A stretch of 64,000 nt of DNA from Cunninghamia lanceolata. Taxonomy: Eukaryota > Streptophyta > Pinopsida > Cupressales > Cupressaceae. Shown here one piece after another: positions 24,898 to 36,051 of the stretch. Made by a program: the position numbers and the translations under genes. Position 1 is the first letter of the stretch. The number at the start of each line of letters is the position of its first letter. The stretch is from contig BSBN01001017.1 of NCBI GenBank assembly GCA_027924645.1, positions 5,978,501 to 6,042,500 of the forward strand, written 5' to 3'. Under the pieces are notes generated by a model, which ran no database searches, was not told the origin of the DNA, and saw only the letters and a list, made by a program, of their open reading frames with translations.

Positions 24898-24916
24898 TGG
24901 CGCCCACCGTGGGGCC
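24898..24916 (+). other. Tat element primer-binding site
   Basis: TGGCGCCCACCGTGGGGCC starts four bases after the 5' LTR. TGGCGCC-type primer sites at this position are common in plant Ty3/Gypsy elements. I do not assign the tRNA. Confidence 0.8.
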
Positions 24917-24984
24917 TTTGCCCCAAATCTAACCAAAAAATTGAGTTTCTGAGTGACAGGTTCCATACAGATTTTGTATAGGTT

Positions 24985-25350
24985 TCAAACAGGTTTAGTC
25001 GGTGCATCTGATCGATCCCAAGGCGCATCTGAGCACTGTTCCGGTGCATACAAACTTCTGGTGCATACATCCTTTAAACCAGCACATCTACAACTTGTTC
25101 CAAGGCATGCAAAGTTTTGGCACGTACATCCTCTGAGCCGGCACATATACAACCTGTTCTAGCGCCTGCAGTAGTCTGGCACATACACCCTCAGACATGA
25201 CGCTTACATCCTTTTTAACGACACATCTATAGAAATAGTGCATTTGTCTCTTATTCCTGCACTTTTGACACCTGTCTTAGTGCATTTGTAACGCTGTGCT
25301 TATAGTCTCTGTTTCTGCGCATACAGACTATGAAGCGGTGCATCTGTTCT
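24985..25350 (+). repeat. Leader array of GGTGCATCTG / GCGCAT motifs
   Basis: About 17 units of 20-25 bp share the core G(C/T)(G/A)CAT followed by CTG, ACA or TTG. A second block of about eight units lies at 26,540-26,690. An inverted block is at 38,185-38,460. No ORF explains the periodicity. Confidence 0.7.
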
Positions 25351-25790
25351 TCATTGTGATTTTAGGATTTCTCATGATTTTTTTAGGTTAACACTAACGT
25401 TTGTCTTGTAGGATTAGGAGCTAGATAGTCATTTAGCTGCACTAATTAACTCATCATAGATTAATTAGGGAAAAAAGTAAAAAAAAAAATGCACGCATGC
25501 AAATCTCACATAGTCCTTAACTAGGAGGATAGTAACAAACATCACTGCTATCTTTTGCATTATTGCTATCTTTCTTAGTTTAGAACATTGCTATCTCACA
25601 AAAGGAATGAACCATTGCTATCTTTAACCACTTCAAAGTCAACAAATGTGTGAGTGCCCAAGTAGTGTAACACATAGTTTTTTTTCCTTTTAAATAGGAG
25701 TGAAGGAACCACTGTTTTCTGTGTCTATTGAATGACAATAGGCTTATGCTTTCCCCTTTATTGGGTGACCAGAACGCCAGACTTGTTATT
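25351..25790 (+). other. Tat leader, no distinct feature
   Basis: Untranslated leader between the first motif array and the conserved block. It contains an imperfect CATTGCTATCTTT repeat (25,540-25,625). Confidence 0.4.
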
Positions 25791-25799
25791 CCTTGTGTA

Positions 25800-25862
25800 T
25801 AACCTTTAGAGGGGCCTGCCCTTGGATGCCCACCTGTCCAAGTGGGAACGACCCTGAGTGGA
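25800..25862 (+). ncRNA. Conserved leader block with hairpin
   Basis: CCTTTAGAGGGGCCTGCC, then CTTGGA-loop-TCCAAG (25,821-25,842) and GTGGGAACGACC. The same order occurs at 59,862-59,915 in the other Tat-like element, where the stem is CCTTGG/CCAAGG. Pairing is kept although the bases differ. CCCAC/GTGGG offers an alternative stem. Possible packaging, dimerisation or translation signal; the role is inferred. Confidence 0.5.
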
Positions 25863-26539
25863 AACAAGCTAAAGCCAAGCCCTACTGATCCACTTTAAAT
25901 AAATTGTGCTTGAGGTGAAAGCTTCCTGCAACGAGTGCTGCTGTGTTACACTGACATGCAACCTCGCTCAAAACCCTCCAAGGCATAACCCTTGGAGGCT
26001 GGGAGACTCCATAACGGAGAGTAGCGCTGCCACACGTGTAACCACTCAAACGGTTGCCTTGACTACTTAGCCATTGTTTAGTATACCAAAATCCCCTATT
26101 TGTTGGCACAAAAGGTGGAACCTTTGAAGAGGCCCCCGATTCATGTGATTCTTAGTAGAGGTAGCAGGGACAATCCTATGGTTCGGTGGGGGTACGAGCC
26201 TAAGGAAACCTGGATCTGGTATGCGTGAGAAGTGAGTGCCGTGGAGAGGAGCCGGTGCTACTAGATCCTGGAGCTACATGCTTTGAATATGCACAACTAG
26301 GGGACTCAACAAATACTATCCTTTCCAACCTAGGTTGTAATTGTTCTTGTGTCAAAAAGTCTAAAAATACAAAAAAATAATAAAAGATAAAAATCATGAA
26401 AACTTCTATGCACTTGCTATGTCTTTATTTGCCATAAATTGAAAATCAGGATTCAAAAAGACCAAGTTTTCAACCAAAAATAGAAAATTTTGAAAAACGT
26501 ACCAAAAACTCTGCAAAAATCAAAACTGAAAACCAGAAT
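25863..26539 (+). other. Tat leader, GC-richer
   Basis: Continuation of the leader. It shares GGTGAAAGC and AAAGCCAAG pieces with the leader at 59,950. No ORF has family support. Confidence 0.4.
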
Positions 26540-26690
26540 GATGCATCTGTTGCGACCTGTGATGCATACACTTAGACTTGCTGTGCATTTGATCACTGTT
26601 GCTACGCATATAAAATCTTCCAAATCTGCGCATTTGCTTCGACCTGCGGCACTTTTACCTCCTATTCTGGCACATTTACTACTGCGCATC
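26540..26690 (+). repeat. Second leader motif block
   Basis: About eight further GCGCAT / TGCATTTG units in the same orientation as the block at 24,985-25,350, separated by the conserved hairpin region. The rest of the leader (26,691-27,232) shows nothing else. Confidence 0.6.
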
Positions 26691-27232
26691 CAATCTAGAG
26701 AGCTATTCCGTACTTCCTAGGAGAAAAAAATTGTCAACTTTTCAAAAACCCATTTCAAACTTGTCTTAGTTGTCCCAAGATTTGATTAGAATCGTGCAAG
26801 TCAACCATTTTGCTTTTCTTCCGCACCATAGCTGCTTTTCCCAGGTTTGCATTATCCAAAAACTCATCCAAAACTTTGCAAAAATTCTTCCAAAATCCAA
26901 CAAGGTTAGAACCAAGATATTCTTGATCGCATCAAACCTCAAACAAACCTAGTGAGTCTCCACTATCAAGGATCAATCATCCTTTTCTCTCAGAACTCCA
27001 CTAGTGGCCTGTGCAAAACTAGTCCACATCAAGTAAACGGATTTCTATCATCCTTACTTTGACTATCGTTTGTACACCCATCTTGTTTGACACCAATTAG
27101 ATCTAAGGAGAACCTTGCTCAAATCTTGACACGTTCTAGTACCCCTTGTTCAAAACTTTCAAACTCGCTCCACCCCATCTCTTGTCACCTTGCATGGTCT
27201 TAACAAGGTCCCAAAAACAAAAATAGATTGAA

Positions 27233-28863
27233 ATGGCTGAGAAAACTATTCCAACCTCTCATGACAGTGATGAGGAAATTTCTATGGAAGAGGTTCTCCA
27301 AACACAACAAGACTGAAGGTTTCAATGCATAATGGATAAGGTACTTGCCCAAGACCCTACTAAATTCTTTCTCCACTTAGCACAACAAGGAGTCAAGCTC
27401 CCTAAAGATTTTGACGTAGAAGCTCTAAAAGAACCTGAGGAAGAAAGAAACCCTGAGGGAAGCACACATGAGGAAATACCCGCAGACAAAAGTAAAGCAA
27501 CCATTGAGTCCACGGATGCTTTAAGCCTAATGACTCAATAGATCCAAGCTTTACAACAATAATTCATAGACATACAAACAGGAGCATCCACTAAACATTA
27601 ATCCCTAGAGGATATTTCACCATATCCTTTTGATATAACCTTGATCATGATACCTTTCCCCTCTAAATTTGAGGTGCAAAATTTGATAAATATCGAGGAA
27701 AGGGTGATCCAAGGGACCACATTAGGGAATTTAATGCTACATGTCTTGAAGTCACCCACAATGATACTTATCTTATGCATCTGTTTCCAAGAAGCTTAGG
27801 ACGACAAGCCATGGAGTGGTTTTCTAGACCACCACCCAACATTAGAACCTTTAACAAACTTGTGGACAAATTTGTCACACACTTCTCCTACAATATTGAG
27901 TATGACATCTCAATCTTAGACCTTTGTAACACCAAGAAAAAAGGTGGAGAATCTTTCATTGCCTTCCTACAAAGATGGAGATAGTTGGCAAGTAAGTGCC
28001 CACATCAAATGCCTAAAAAACAAATGCTGGAAATGTTTTTCCATAACTTACAAACCAACCTAAGCTATCAGATACAAATCTAATGTCCTACTTCCTTTAG
28101 TAAGGTCATTGAGATGGGTCTAATCATCGAAAAGGCTTTAATCGCAAAGGGTCAAATAAATCTTTATAAGGACACTCCTAGTACCAATACCAACGTAGAT
28201 AAACCAAGATTCTAGACAAAGAACAAAAATATTGTAAATGATGGGGTGGTAGATGCCAAGAATGCGGCACCAAAACAACCAATCTTCAACTTATCAAATC
28301 CTCAAAATAACCCCCCGCAAAACAAACCAAGAAACACTGAATCACGGTTTACAAGTTTTCAACCTAGGAGAAAATTTACACCTTTGGGAGAATCATTGGA
28401 AACCGCCCTACAGAAGTTAATCACAAGTAAGATCATAACACTTCCAACAGTGTGGGAATATGAACCAAAAGTCAAACCTCCTTGGTGGAATGACAACGAT
28501 TTCTGTGAGTACCACCGAAACAGGGGACACAAAACCATTGACTGCATTGTGTTCAAGCACACCATCCAAGATTTGATCAAGAAAAACAAAGTGTCACTTG
28601 ACAGACATGCCTCTAATAATGATCACCGGGCATTCAAGGATCCTCTTCCCAACTATGAGCAGGGAGGGTCTTCCAACCAAAACAACAGTGGAACTAACAA
28701 CGCCAATTACACAAGCGTGTCCTTTGACTATGTTGTTAACCACATCTCAGAAAGTGACTCACGCATCAATGTGATCACTATAAACAAAGATTCGGATTGT
28801 AATGCTACCACCCGCAGTAATAGAGTCACTCTTAGAGGAGCCCCCACCTCTCCGTCTACTTAA
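27233..28863 (+). pseudogene. Tat gag (broken)
   Basis: The ATG at 27,233 opens MAEKTIPTSHDSDEE. Stops occur within the first 370 bases, then a one-base frameshift near 27,670 inside the capsid segment. The following frame has LMHLFPRSLGRQAMEWFSRP and FVTHFSYNIEYDIS, the capsid-domain blocks seen also in the gag at 60,470. Near 28,210-28,260 KNKNIVNDGVVDAKN matches that gag closely. A Cys-His module FCEYHRNRGHKTIDC (about 28,500-28,545) replaces a standard zinc knuckle. Gag and protease share one frame, separated by a TAA at 28,861 and a TAG at 29,002. Confidence 0.85.
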
Positions 28864-29013
28864 TACAGTATCCTGGATCAACTTCATAAGACACCAGCAC
28901 ATATCTCCATTCTGGAACTTCTGTATTTGTCCCCGTCCCATAGGGCCATAGTTGACAAAGCTCTTTCTGAAGCCTCCATTCCAATCAACCTCACCGAAGA
29001 ATAGTTTCAAACC

Positions 29014-30300
29014 ATGGTAGGTCACATTACCTCACCTCACTCCCTATCATTCACTAAAAAGGATGATATGTCAATTACCCAACCTCATAATGCCTCTCTT
29101 CATATCAAAGCCTTCATCCACAAACACAAGATAAAAAGGGTTCTAATCGATGGAGGAGCTAGTTTGAATATTTGCACCTTGAAGCTAATCCTTGCATTGG
29201 GGTTTGCGGAGAAAGCTATAGATCCAAAAAAGAAAATCACTATCAAAGCCTATGATGAGGAGGAGAGAACTTCCGAAGGAACTGTTACTTTACCAATCAG
29301 AGTGGGACCTATAGTAAAAGATGTGGCTTGCCAAGTCCTCGATATGGAGCTAGCATATAACATTCTTCTTGGGAGACCATGGATACATGCTCTGAAAGCA
29401 GTGCGGTCAATATACCACCAGTGTTTCAAATTCCCCTATGAAGGTCAAGAGATCACCATCCAAGGTGACCCCAATCCATTTCAGTATTGTAACTCCATTC
29501 AATCTAAACCTGAAGTTGTGATTCCTAACAACCGTGCTTCTGCTTCATCTTCCTCTCATGTTGACCTAGCTTCACTTGCTTCCACTTCAAAGGCATCCCA
29601 ACCTGACCTCATACTCAAAGATAAGGGCCTGGGTGAGTACACAATCTCCCAATCCCTCTGTTTGGCACAACTCCCCCTATCTCCCAGATCATATGGAAGA
29701 TCTACCTTGAGCAAATCCAAAGCAGACAAAACTACCAAAGGTCCATTTATCAAATGGGGAAGCCTCGAAGATGAGAGAGATGAAAAGGATATCCTACAAT
29801 GGTTATATAAGGATGAGGGAAGTTCATCAACACAACAAGACCATCACACCACTATACAAACTGAACAATATGGTCAAGGATTCCAAATGCTACAAAGAAT
29901 GGGGTATGAAGCACACGGTCCACTCGGGTCAAGAAAAGATGGTATCACTGAACCCATCCAACCTCATACCTTGACAGTCCGAGACACTACCGGGCTAGGT
30001 TACACTGGCACATCAAAAACCAATAGAGCAAATAAGAATAAAGGAAAACAACCAGAAACATCTGCTAGTAATCTAGTTGATCAAATTCAGCAACTGCAAA
30101 TGGGGAGTGAGACTAATTCCAATGAATATGAGTGGGATAGTCTCTCAGAGCTATCTTGTGAGAAAAAAGGTATCAATTTTGTCCATGAGTATGACCCAAC
30201 CCATGCAAATGAGAGACGAGGTCCAAGGGCTAGACCACTAGAGTACGACCAACGTAATAACGATAGTGAAAGTCACGAGAAAAGAATGATACCCCCTTGA
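29014..30300 (+). pseudogene. Tat protease with G-patch-like segment
   Basis: An open frame of 428 codons. The aspartic protease site reads LIDGGASLNIC at residues 45-55, so the motif is DGG rather than DSG/DTG, as common in this plant group. ILLGRPWIHALKA follows as the flap-side conserved block. Residues 288-310 (GFQMLQRMGYEAHGPLGSRK) and the later TTGLGY look like a G-patch, a glycine-rich RNA-binding module. A frameshift in a C-run near 30,296 ends the frame, and the next frame continues the same polyprotein. Confidence 0.85.
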
Positions 30301-30857
30301 CAGATCTACTAATAGAGAGTACCATCGCAGACTTTGTCCGTGCTTATAATGACCTCCACAACACCTCTATCTTAACCATCAATACCATCGAACCAGACCA
30401 ACCCAATGACCCCTTACCATTGTTACACCTTGAACTCATAGATTGGGACTTACAAGACACTACCCCTGAGCTAGATACCTTTCAGAATGATGAGGCGATC
30501 ATAGACTATCTTGAGCTTAGAGATCATATACCCGTAGGAGACCACAGAGCTGGCTATGCCATAGAACTCAATGACAAGGCCTATTTTGGAGAGAGTGCCA
30601 AGCCTTTCAGTCTCAAAAATGTCAAAATGAAAGAAAGATCTAATGGTGAAAACCGCTTTGTGGCAGTGTTAGATCATGAAAAAATTAAAAATATAGATGT
30701 ATCCAACGGTGAAAACCTCTCTGAGGTGCCAAAGGATGGAACGCTTGACCCTCTACCCAATCTTACACATCAGGAGAGATCTTCAATCTTGATAGAACCA
30801 ACAGAGCCGATCAATGTCAGCACAGGTGATAATCCCAGAATGATCCACATGGCATAG
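30297..30857 (+). pseudogene. Tat polyprotein linker between protease and RT
   Basis: Same frame as the RT, ended by TAG at 30,855. It is acidic and has no catalytic motif. It contains IIDYLELRDH, and the next block begins the RT thumb-side lead (TYADMPGLDP). Its start overlaps the previous frame because of the frameshift. Confidence 0.7.
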
Positions 30858-30938
30858 TCTTTAACAACACAAGAAAAGCTAGCATTCACTAAATTCTTCA
30901 AAAGAAAACAAATCAATTTCACGTGCACATATGCGGAT

Positions 30939-32170
30939 ATGCCAGGGCTAGATCCGAATCTCATAATGCATCACTTAGCCTTAGCTCTAGGAGCTAAGCT
31001 AGTAAAGCAAAAACTCAGAAAGATGCACCCACATGTGGCCCTCATGGTGAAAGAAGAGCTGAAGAAATTGTTAGATGTCAGATTCATTAGACCAATAGAC
31101 TATCCTAAGTGGATTTCAAACATAGTACCAGTTCCCAAACTAGATGGCAGAGTTCAAATATGTAATGACTTCAGAGACCTAAACAAAGCTTGTCCGAAAG
31201 ATGATTTCCCCCTGCCAAACATTGACATTATTGTAGATCTCACGACAGGGCACACCATCCTGTCACTAATGGATAGTTTTTCCAGATACAACTAGATAAA
31301 AATTGCACCTGAAGACCAACACAAGACTGCATTCACATGTCCTTGGGGCACCTATTGTTGGTGTGTCATGCCATTTGGTTTGAAGAATGCTGACGCAACA
31401 TATCAAAGAGCTATGACCACAATCTTCCATGACATGATGCACACTATAATGGAAGAAAATGTTGATGACATTCTGGCAAAATCACTCACAAGAGAAGGAC
31501 ACCTGGAAATACTGGACAAAATCTTCAAAAGACTGGAACAGTTTAATGTACATCTTAATCCAAAGAAGTGCGTGTTTGGAGTTACCTCAGGTAAGCTACT
31601 CGGATACATAGTGTTCGCCAATGGAATCAAAGTCGACCCAACTAAAGTGAAAGCCATCATGGAAATGCCACCTCCTAAGAATCTCACTCAGTTAAGGTCC
31701 CTAGGGGGAAAACTAGAATCTATCAGAAGGTTCATTTCTCAGTTGGCAGACAAGTGCCACCCATTTTCCCACCTCCTACATAAGAATGTCCCTTTCAAAT
31801 GGAATGATTCATGTGAGCAAGCATTTCGGCAGTTAAAAGAGTATCTCATGAAGCCACCTGTATTGATGCCACCGATTCGGGGCAAACCTGTGCTACTGTA
31901 TATCTCGGCCACACCAACAGCTCTGGGATCTCTCCTCGCACAACAAAATTATGAAGGGAAAGAACAATCAATCTACTATATCAGTCGAACACTTGTTGGG
32001 TATGAACTACAATAGACGCCAATTGAAAGAGCATGTCTCGCTGTGGTCTTCGCCTCACAAAAGTAGAGACATTACATGTTGTCACATTCAGTCAAACTAG
32101 TAGCAAAAATTGATCCACTCAAGTACTTACTCAACAAAGCAGCCCTAATAGGTAGATTGTCCAAATAGAT
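30939..32170 (+). pseudogene. Tat reverse transcriptase and first RNase H (broken)
   Basis: RT blocks in order: GRVQICNDFRDLNKACPKDDFPLP, LSLMDSFSRYN, FTCPWGTYCWCVMPFGLKNA, then the catalytic box, which reads NVDD instead of YVDD (31,458-31,469). Next comes LGYIVFANGIKVDPTKVKAI, the usual connection region. The first RNase H has LYISATPTALGSLLAQ; the position normally Asp in active RNase H is Ser, as expected for a Tat first RNase H. Stops at 31,293, 32,013, about 32,064 and about 32,166 are all TAG. Confidence 0.9.
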
Positions 32171-32171
32171 C

Positions 32172-32894
32172 ATGCTTCTCAGTGAATTCAACATCGGATA
32201 TGTAGACAAGAAAGAAATAAAAGGCCAAGTACTTGCAGATCAATTGGCAGATGCACCTCTAACAGATGATAGCCCTTTGAGTTTCAAATTTCCAGATGAA
32301 TCTATCTTTCACATAACCATAGCAACCTGGAAACTATATTTCGATGGCTCATATACTCAGGATGGATCGGGAGCAGGTATCTTGTTGATCACCCCTAGTG
32401 GCGACACCATTCCTAAATCATACAGATTACTCTTTCCCTACACTAACAACATGGCAGAATATGAGGCCCTAGTCATTTACATCAAGCTAGCAGTTGAATG
32501 GAATATCCAAGAACTTCAGGTGTATGGCGACTCACAGCTGGTCATAAATCAAGTAAATGGCGACTACCAGACAAAAGATGAGAAATTAATCCCTTACAAA
32601 TGAATGGTAGATGACTTCAAAGAATACTTTGTCAAGATCTCTTTTGAACAGATACCAAGGATTGAGAACAAAGCTGCAGACGCCATGGCAACGATTGCAT
32701 CTCTCCTTGATATTCTGAATAATCAATCACGTTATGAGTTCTTGGTAGAGCTAGTGTCCCATCCTACATATGACACCCCTGAATCCCATATCATTTGCCA
32801 CATTGTTGGAACTGATTCCCCCCTCTATGGAAAAATATTTGCCTATCTTAAAGAGAATACCCTCCCACTTGATCTCTCCAATAACCAAAAATGA
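32172..32894 (+). pseudogene. Tat second (archaeal-type) RNase H
   Basis: LYFDGSYTQDGSGAGI holds the first catalytic Asp (32,343-32,345). NNMAEYEALV gives the Glu, and VYGDSQLVINQV the second Asp. The presence of this extra RNase H after the degenerate one is diagnostic of the Tat lineage. A TGA at 32,601 splits the domain tail and another TGA ends it at 32,892. The active residues themselves are kept. Confidence 0.9.
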
Positions 32895-33818
32895 ACCTTC
32901 ATCCGTCAGGCATCCCAGTATGCCATTATCGCCAATACCCTATATCACAGAGGTCTCAATGATACTCTCCTTAGATGTCTCTATAGTGAGGAATATCAAA
33001 CCGCCCTAAACGAAGTGCACGACAGTATATGCAGGACCCACTCTAGTGGCCCTACCCTAGCCAAGAAACTCATACGCATGGGATACTACTAGCCAACCAT
33101 GGAACAAGACTCCTATCATTTTGTAAAGAAGTGCAAGAAGTGCCAAATCCATGGGAACCTAATACATGCACGAGCACAGGAGCTGCAGCCATTAACGACT
33201 CCATGGCCTTTCTGTCAGTGGGGACTCAACTTAGTGGGCAAGATTCACCCTCCTTTATCCAGCGGCCATAAATTCATAATCATTGCCATTGAGTACTTTA
33301 CAAAGTGGATTGAAGCTATGCCATTAGCCAATATCACAAGCAAGCAGATTGCCTCCTTTATCTTGAACAACATCATTTGTCGCTATGGTATCCCTTCGTC
33401 TATTATCACGGATAAGGGACGACCTTTCAAAAATCAAGATGTCAGGGAACTATGCGACAAATTCCATATCCAACACCACTTTTCTACCCCCTACTACCCC
33501 CAAGGCAACGGCCAGGCGAAAGCATCAAATAAAACCATTTTGAAAATCCTAAAGAAGACTATCAATGATGCCGGTCGTGATTGGCATGTCCAATTAAATC
33601 CCGCATTGTGGGCCTATTGTACAAGCATCCATACACCCATAGGTGCAACACCATACTCCCTAGCCTATGGATTTGAAGCCATCTTGCCCATTGAAGTCAA
33701 GATCCCATCCTTGCAAGTTTCGTTAAAAGGCCTCATATGTGATGAAGAGTACAGAGTGTCTAGACTTCAAGAGTTAGAGCTGCTCGAAGAGAGAAGGCAA
33801 CAACCTTTAATCACCTAA
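32895..33818 (+). pseudogene. Tat integrase (catalytic residues changed)
   Basis: Continues in the RNase H frame. The zinc region is EVHDSICRTH...CKKCQIHGN, with a TAG (about 33,090) between. In the core, the first catalytic Asp is Glu (GAG 33,291-33,293, in IEYFTKW), the middle Asp is present (GAT 33,411-33,413, ITDKG), and the final Glu is Lys (AAA 33,519-33,521, in GQAKASNK). The core could not catalyse strand transfer as read. It ends at a TAA; the frame after it (to about 34,080) carries the remains of the C-terminal domain. Confidence 0.9.
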
Positions 33819-34194
33819 AAGATTATCAACAACGGTTGTCCCAAATCTATAACCATAGGGTAAAACCCTGAGTATTCCAAGTTGGTGATTTAGTCCTCAG
33901 AGAAAATCCCAGAAATCAACAAGATTGAGAGAAAAAAGGCAAGTTCGAACCCAACTGGCTGGGTCCCTATGTCATCATTGCAGCCTATGGGTCAGAAGCA
34001 TATCAATTGGCTACATCTGAAGGTGAACTGTTTGATGATCCTATCAACAGCATGCATCTTCGCAAGTTCTATACCTAAAAACCCCAATGCAAGGGAGTCC
34101 TTAAAAATTCAAAAAAAATGAAAAAGTGATAAAAACAAACAAAAAAATCAAAAAAATGGAAAAATAACAAAAAAATTGTCCTCTGGTGAAAACT

Positions 34195-34310
34195 TGGTAA
34201 GTAGGTGCTTGGGATAGGTACCATGATGAAAACTTGGCAAACAGGCGTCATGTGTATTTTTAGCTTTCATGCAAATAAAAGCAAGTGGTGAAAACCTGGT
34301 AAACAGGCAC
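34195..34310 (+). repeat. GGTGAAAACCTGGTAAACAGGC repeat
   Basis: Three copies, at about 34,195, 34,224 and 34,287, just after the integrase end and an A-rich stretch (34,100-34,180). Further diverged traces (GGTGAAAACC) occur at 30,645 and 30,707. An AATAAA at about 34,274 lies between copies. Confidence 0.65.
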
Positions 34311-34409
34311 TATCTGCGACAAACCGCTTCCTCCATCTGTTGTGACCTCATGTCTCTTGTGTCCCTCATATCATTCATCTTGAACTAGTCCTTTGAACCA
34401 TAGTCAAAC

Positions 34410-34650
34410 TACGTCACCTCTAAGCTATCACGTAGGTAAGGCCATTCTCAATGCGCCCCCGAGGCTTCGCTCCACTCCTTCGAGTTTCGTCTATCCTGCT
34501 ATCCATTACCATTTCTGCATCTTTGCCATCGCCTAGGTCTTAGGTCCATCAGGTTCACCCCGAACTACATTGTCTCTGCGTCATCTCGTAGGCAAGGCCA
34601 TTTAGCAATGAGCCCCTGAGGCACTAGGTCAGTCCCTTAGGGTCCATCTC
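34410..34650 (+). repeat. Imperfect direct repeat, offset about 156 bp
   Basis: CGTAGGTAAGGCCATT...CCCCCGAGGC (from 34,431) recurs as CGTAGGCAAGGCCATT...CCCCTGAGGC (from 34,587). No ORF explains it. Confidence 0.6.
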
Positions 34651-36050
34651 TTCATGTATGTTTGTCATATCACCCATAATAAGTTGATCCTTTGTCTAAA
34701 CTGGGGGCAACTCCTCGACTTGGTTGTGGATTTGGATTCTTGAATGCCACATGTTCTAAGAGGATACCAATAAAGGATTGTGATACCTTTCACTAGACAA
34801 GCACGCGTAGCAAAAGCAAGCTTCCCAAAACAAAAATCTTGGCACAAAACATCAACCTGTCCAACGCAAACATCTATCGAAACACTCAGACTAATTCTAT
34901 ATCAATTATGGCAAAAAGACACATCTAATGCAAGAATGTTTTGTGAACAGGTTAACTTACAAAGTCTTGGATTTTTGTCATTATGTCTTCCTATGCTACT
35001 CAAGGATGCCAAAAGCTAGAGATGCTATGATGGGGGCATAATCTTTTTTCTTTGTTTGTTGTTTGTGGATCAAACTTTACTAATGTGATGACTTTTGTCT
35101 AATGACATGATCAACAAAAGATCATCAAGGACTTCAGAGGTCTGAACATGAAAAAGGGCAATCCTTGTCTGTTGAAACACAAGAAGTACTCAAGTCATCT
35201 AGATTCAAGTTTGACTAGATGCTTGTATCAACTTGCTATATCAAAATCCATGTAAGGAATACTCAGGTCATCTTGGTTAATTATACCTAGATGCTTGTAC
35301 TTTCTTACAATATTTCAAAAAGAGAAAAGAAACAAAAAGTGCCCAATGATGAAAGCAAAGTACTTGCACTCTAATGATGGCAAAGTATCCACATCCATCC
35401 TATATCCAGAAATCCATATCAACCATGCAATAAGAAAATCCTGCAGAGTGTCAAATGAAAGCCCATATTTCTTTCATTCCTTTTCTTCCGCATATCTATA
35501 TCATCTCTGTGTCAGTTGAGTACATTTAGACATATCAAAAACATAGCATAGGTCACATATCATATCACATGAGATAGTCATTCACATGATTGAATCATTT
35601 GCATACATAATAAGTGCATCAGGTCATCCACATACATTTGTATCCATATATCATATCAAAAATAAAAAACATAGACAAATACATATAGAGCTGCATAATC
35701 ATAGCAATAACATTCCACATTTGCATTTACTTATCAAATCATCCTAAATCCATCTAGTATGCATCACATATACAAAGCATCATAAGATAGATTGCATCCA
35801 TCACATATAAACATAGAACAAGTACATGTAGAACATCAATAATTGCATCATCATGTAAACATAAAAACATGTCCAAATGTGCAATATATCAAAATATCTG
35901 TCCATCTCTTAGAGTCATGTCATGAAATGTATAGAAAGTACAACAAGATAGTGATACATGTCTCAGGGCAAAATAATGCATAGCAGGCTATCTCAGCCAT
36001 AAAAAATGTGTACATCAAGCTAAAAATCAGTACAAGTGTCAAAATCTGGC
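34651..36050. other. Tat 3' region, CATA-rich, no gene
   Basis: Non-coding as read. GGGGGCA tracts, possible spare polypurine tracts, occur near 34,702 and 35,032. 35,520-35,900 is a low-complexity stretch rich in CATA and ACAT. Confidence 0.5.
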
Positions 36051-36051
36051 T

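Noticed and set aside
24985..25350. CRISPR-like array
   Set aside because: Repeats are short and degenerate, spacers irregular, and the context is a plant retrotransposon leader.
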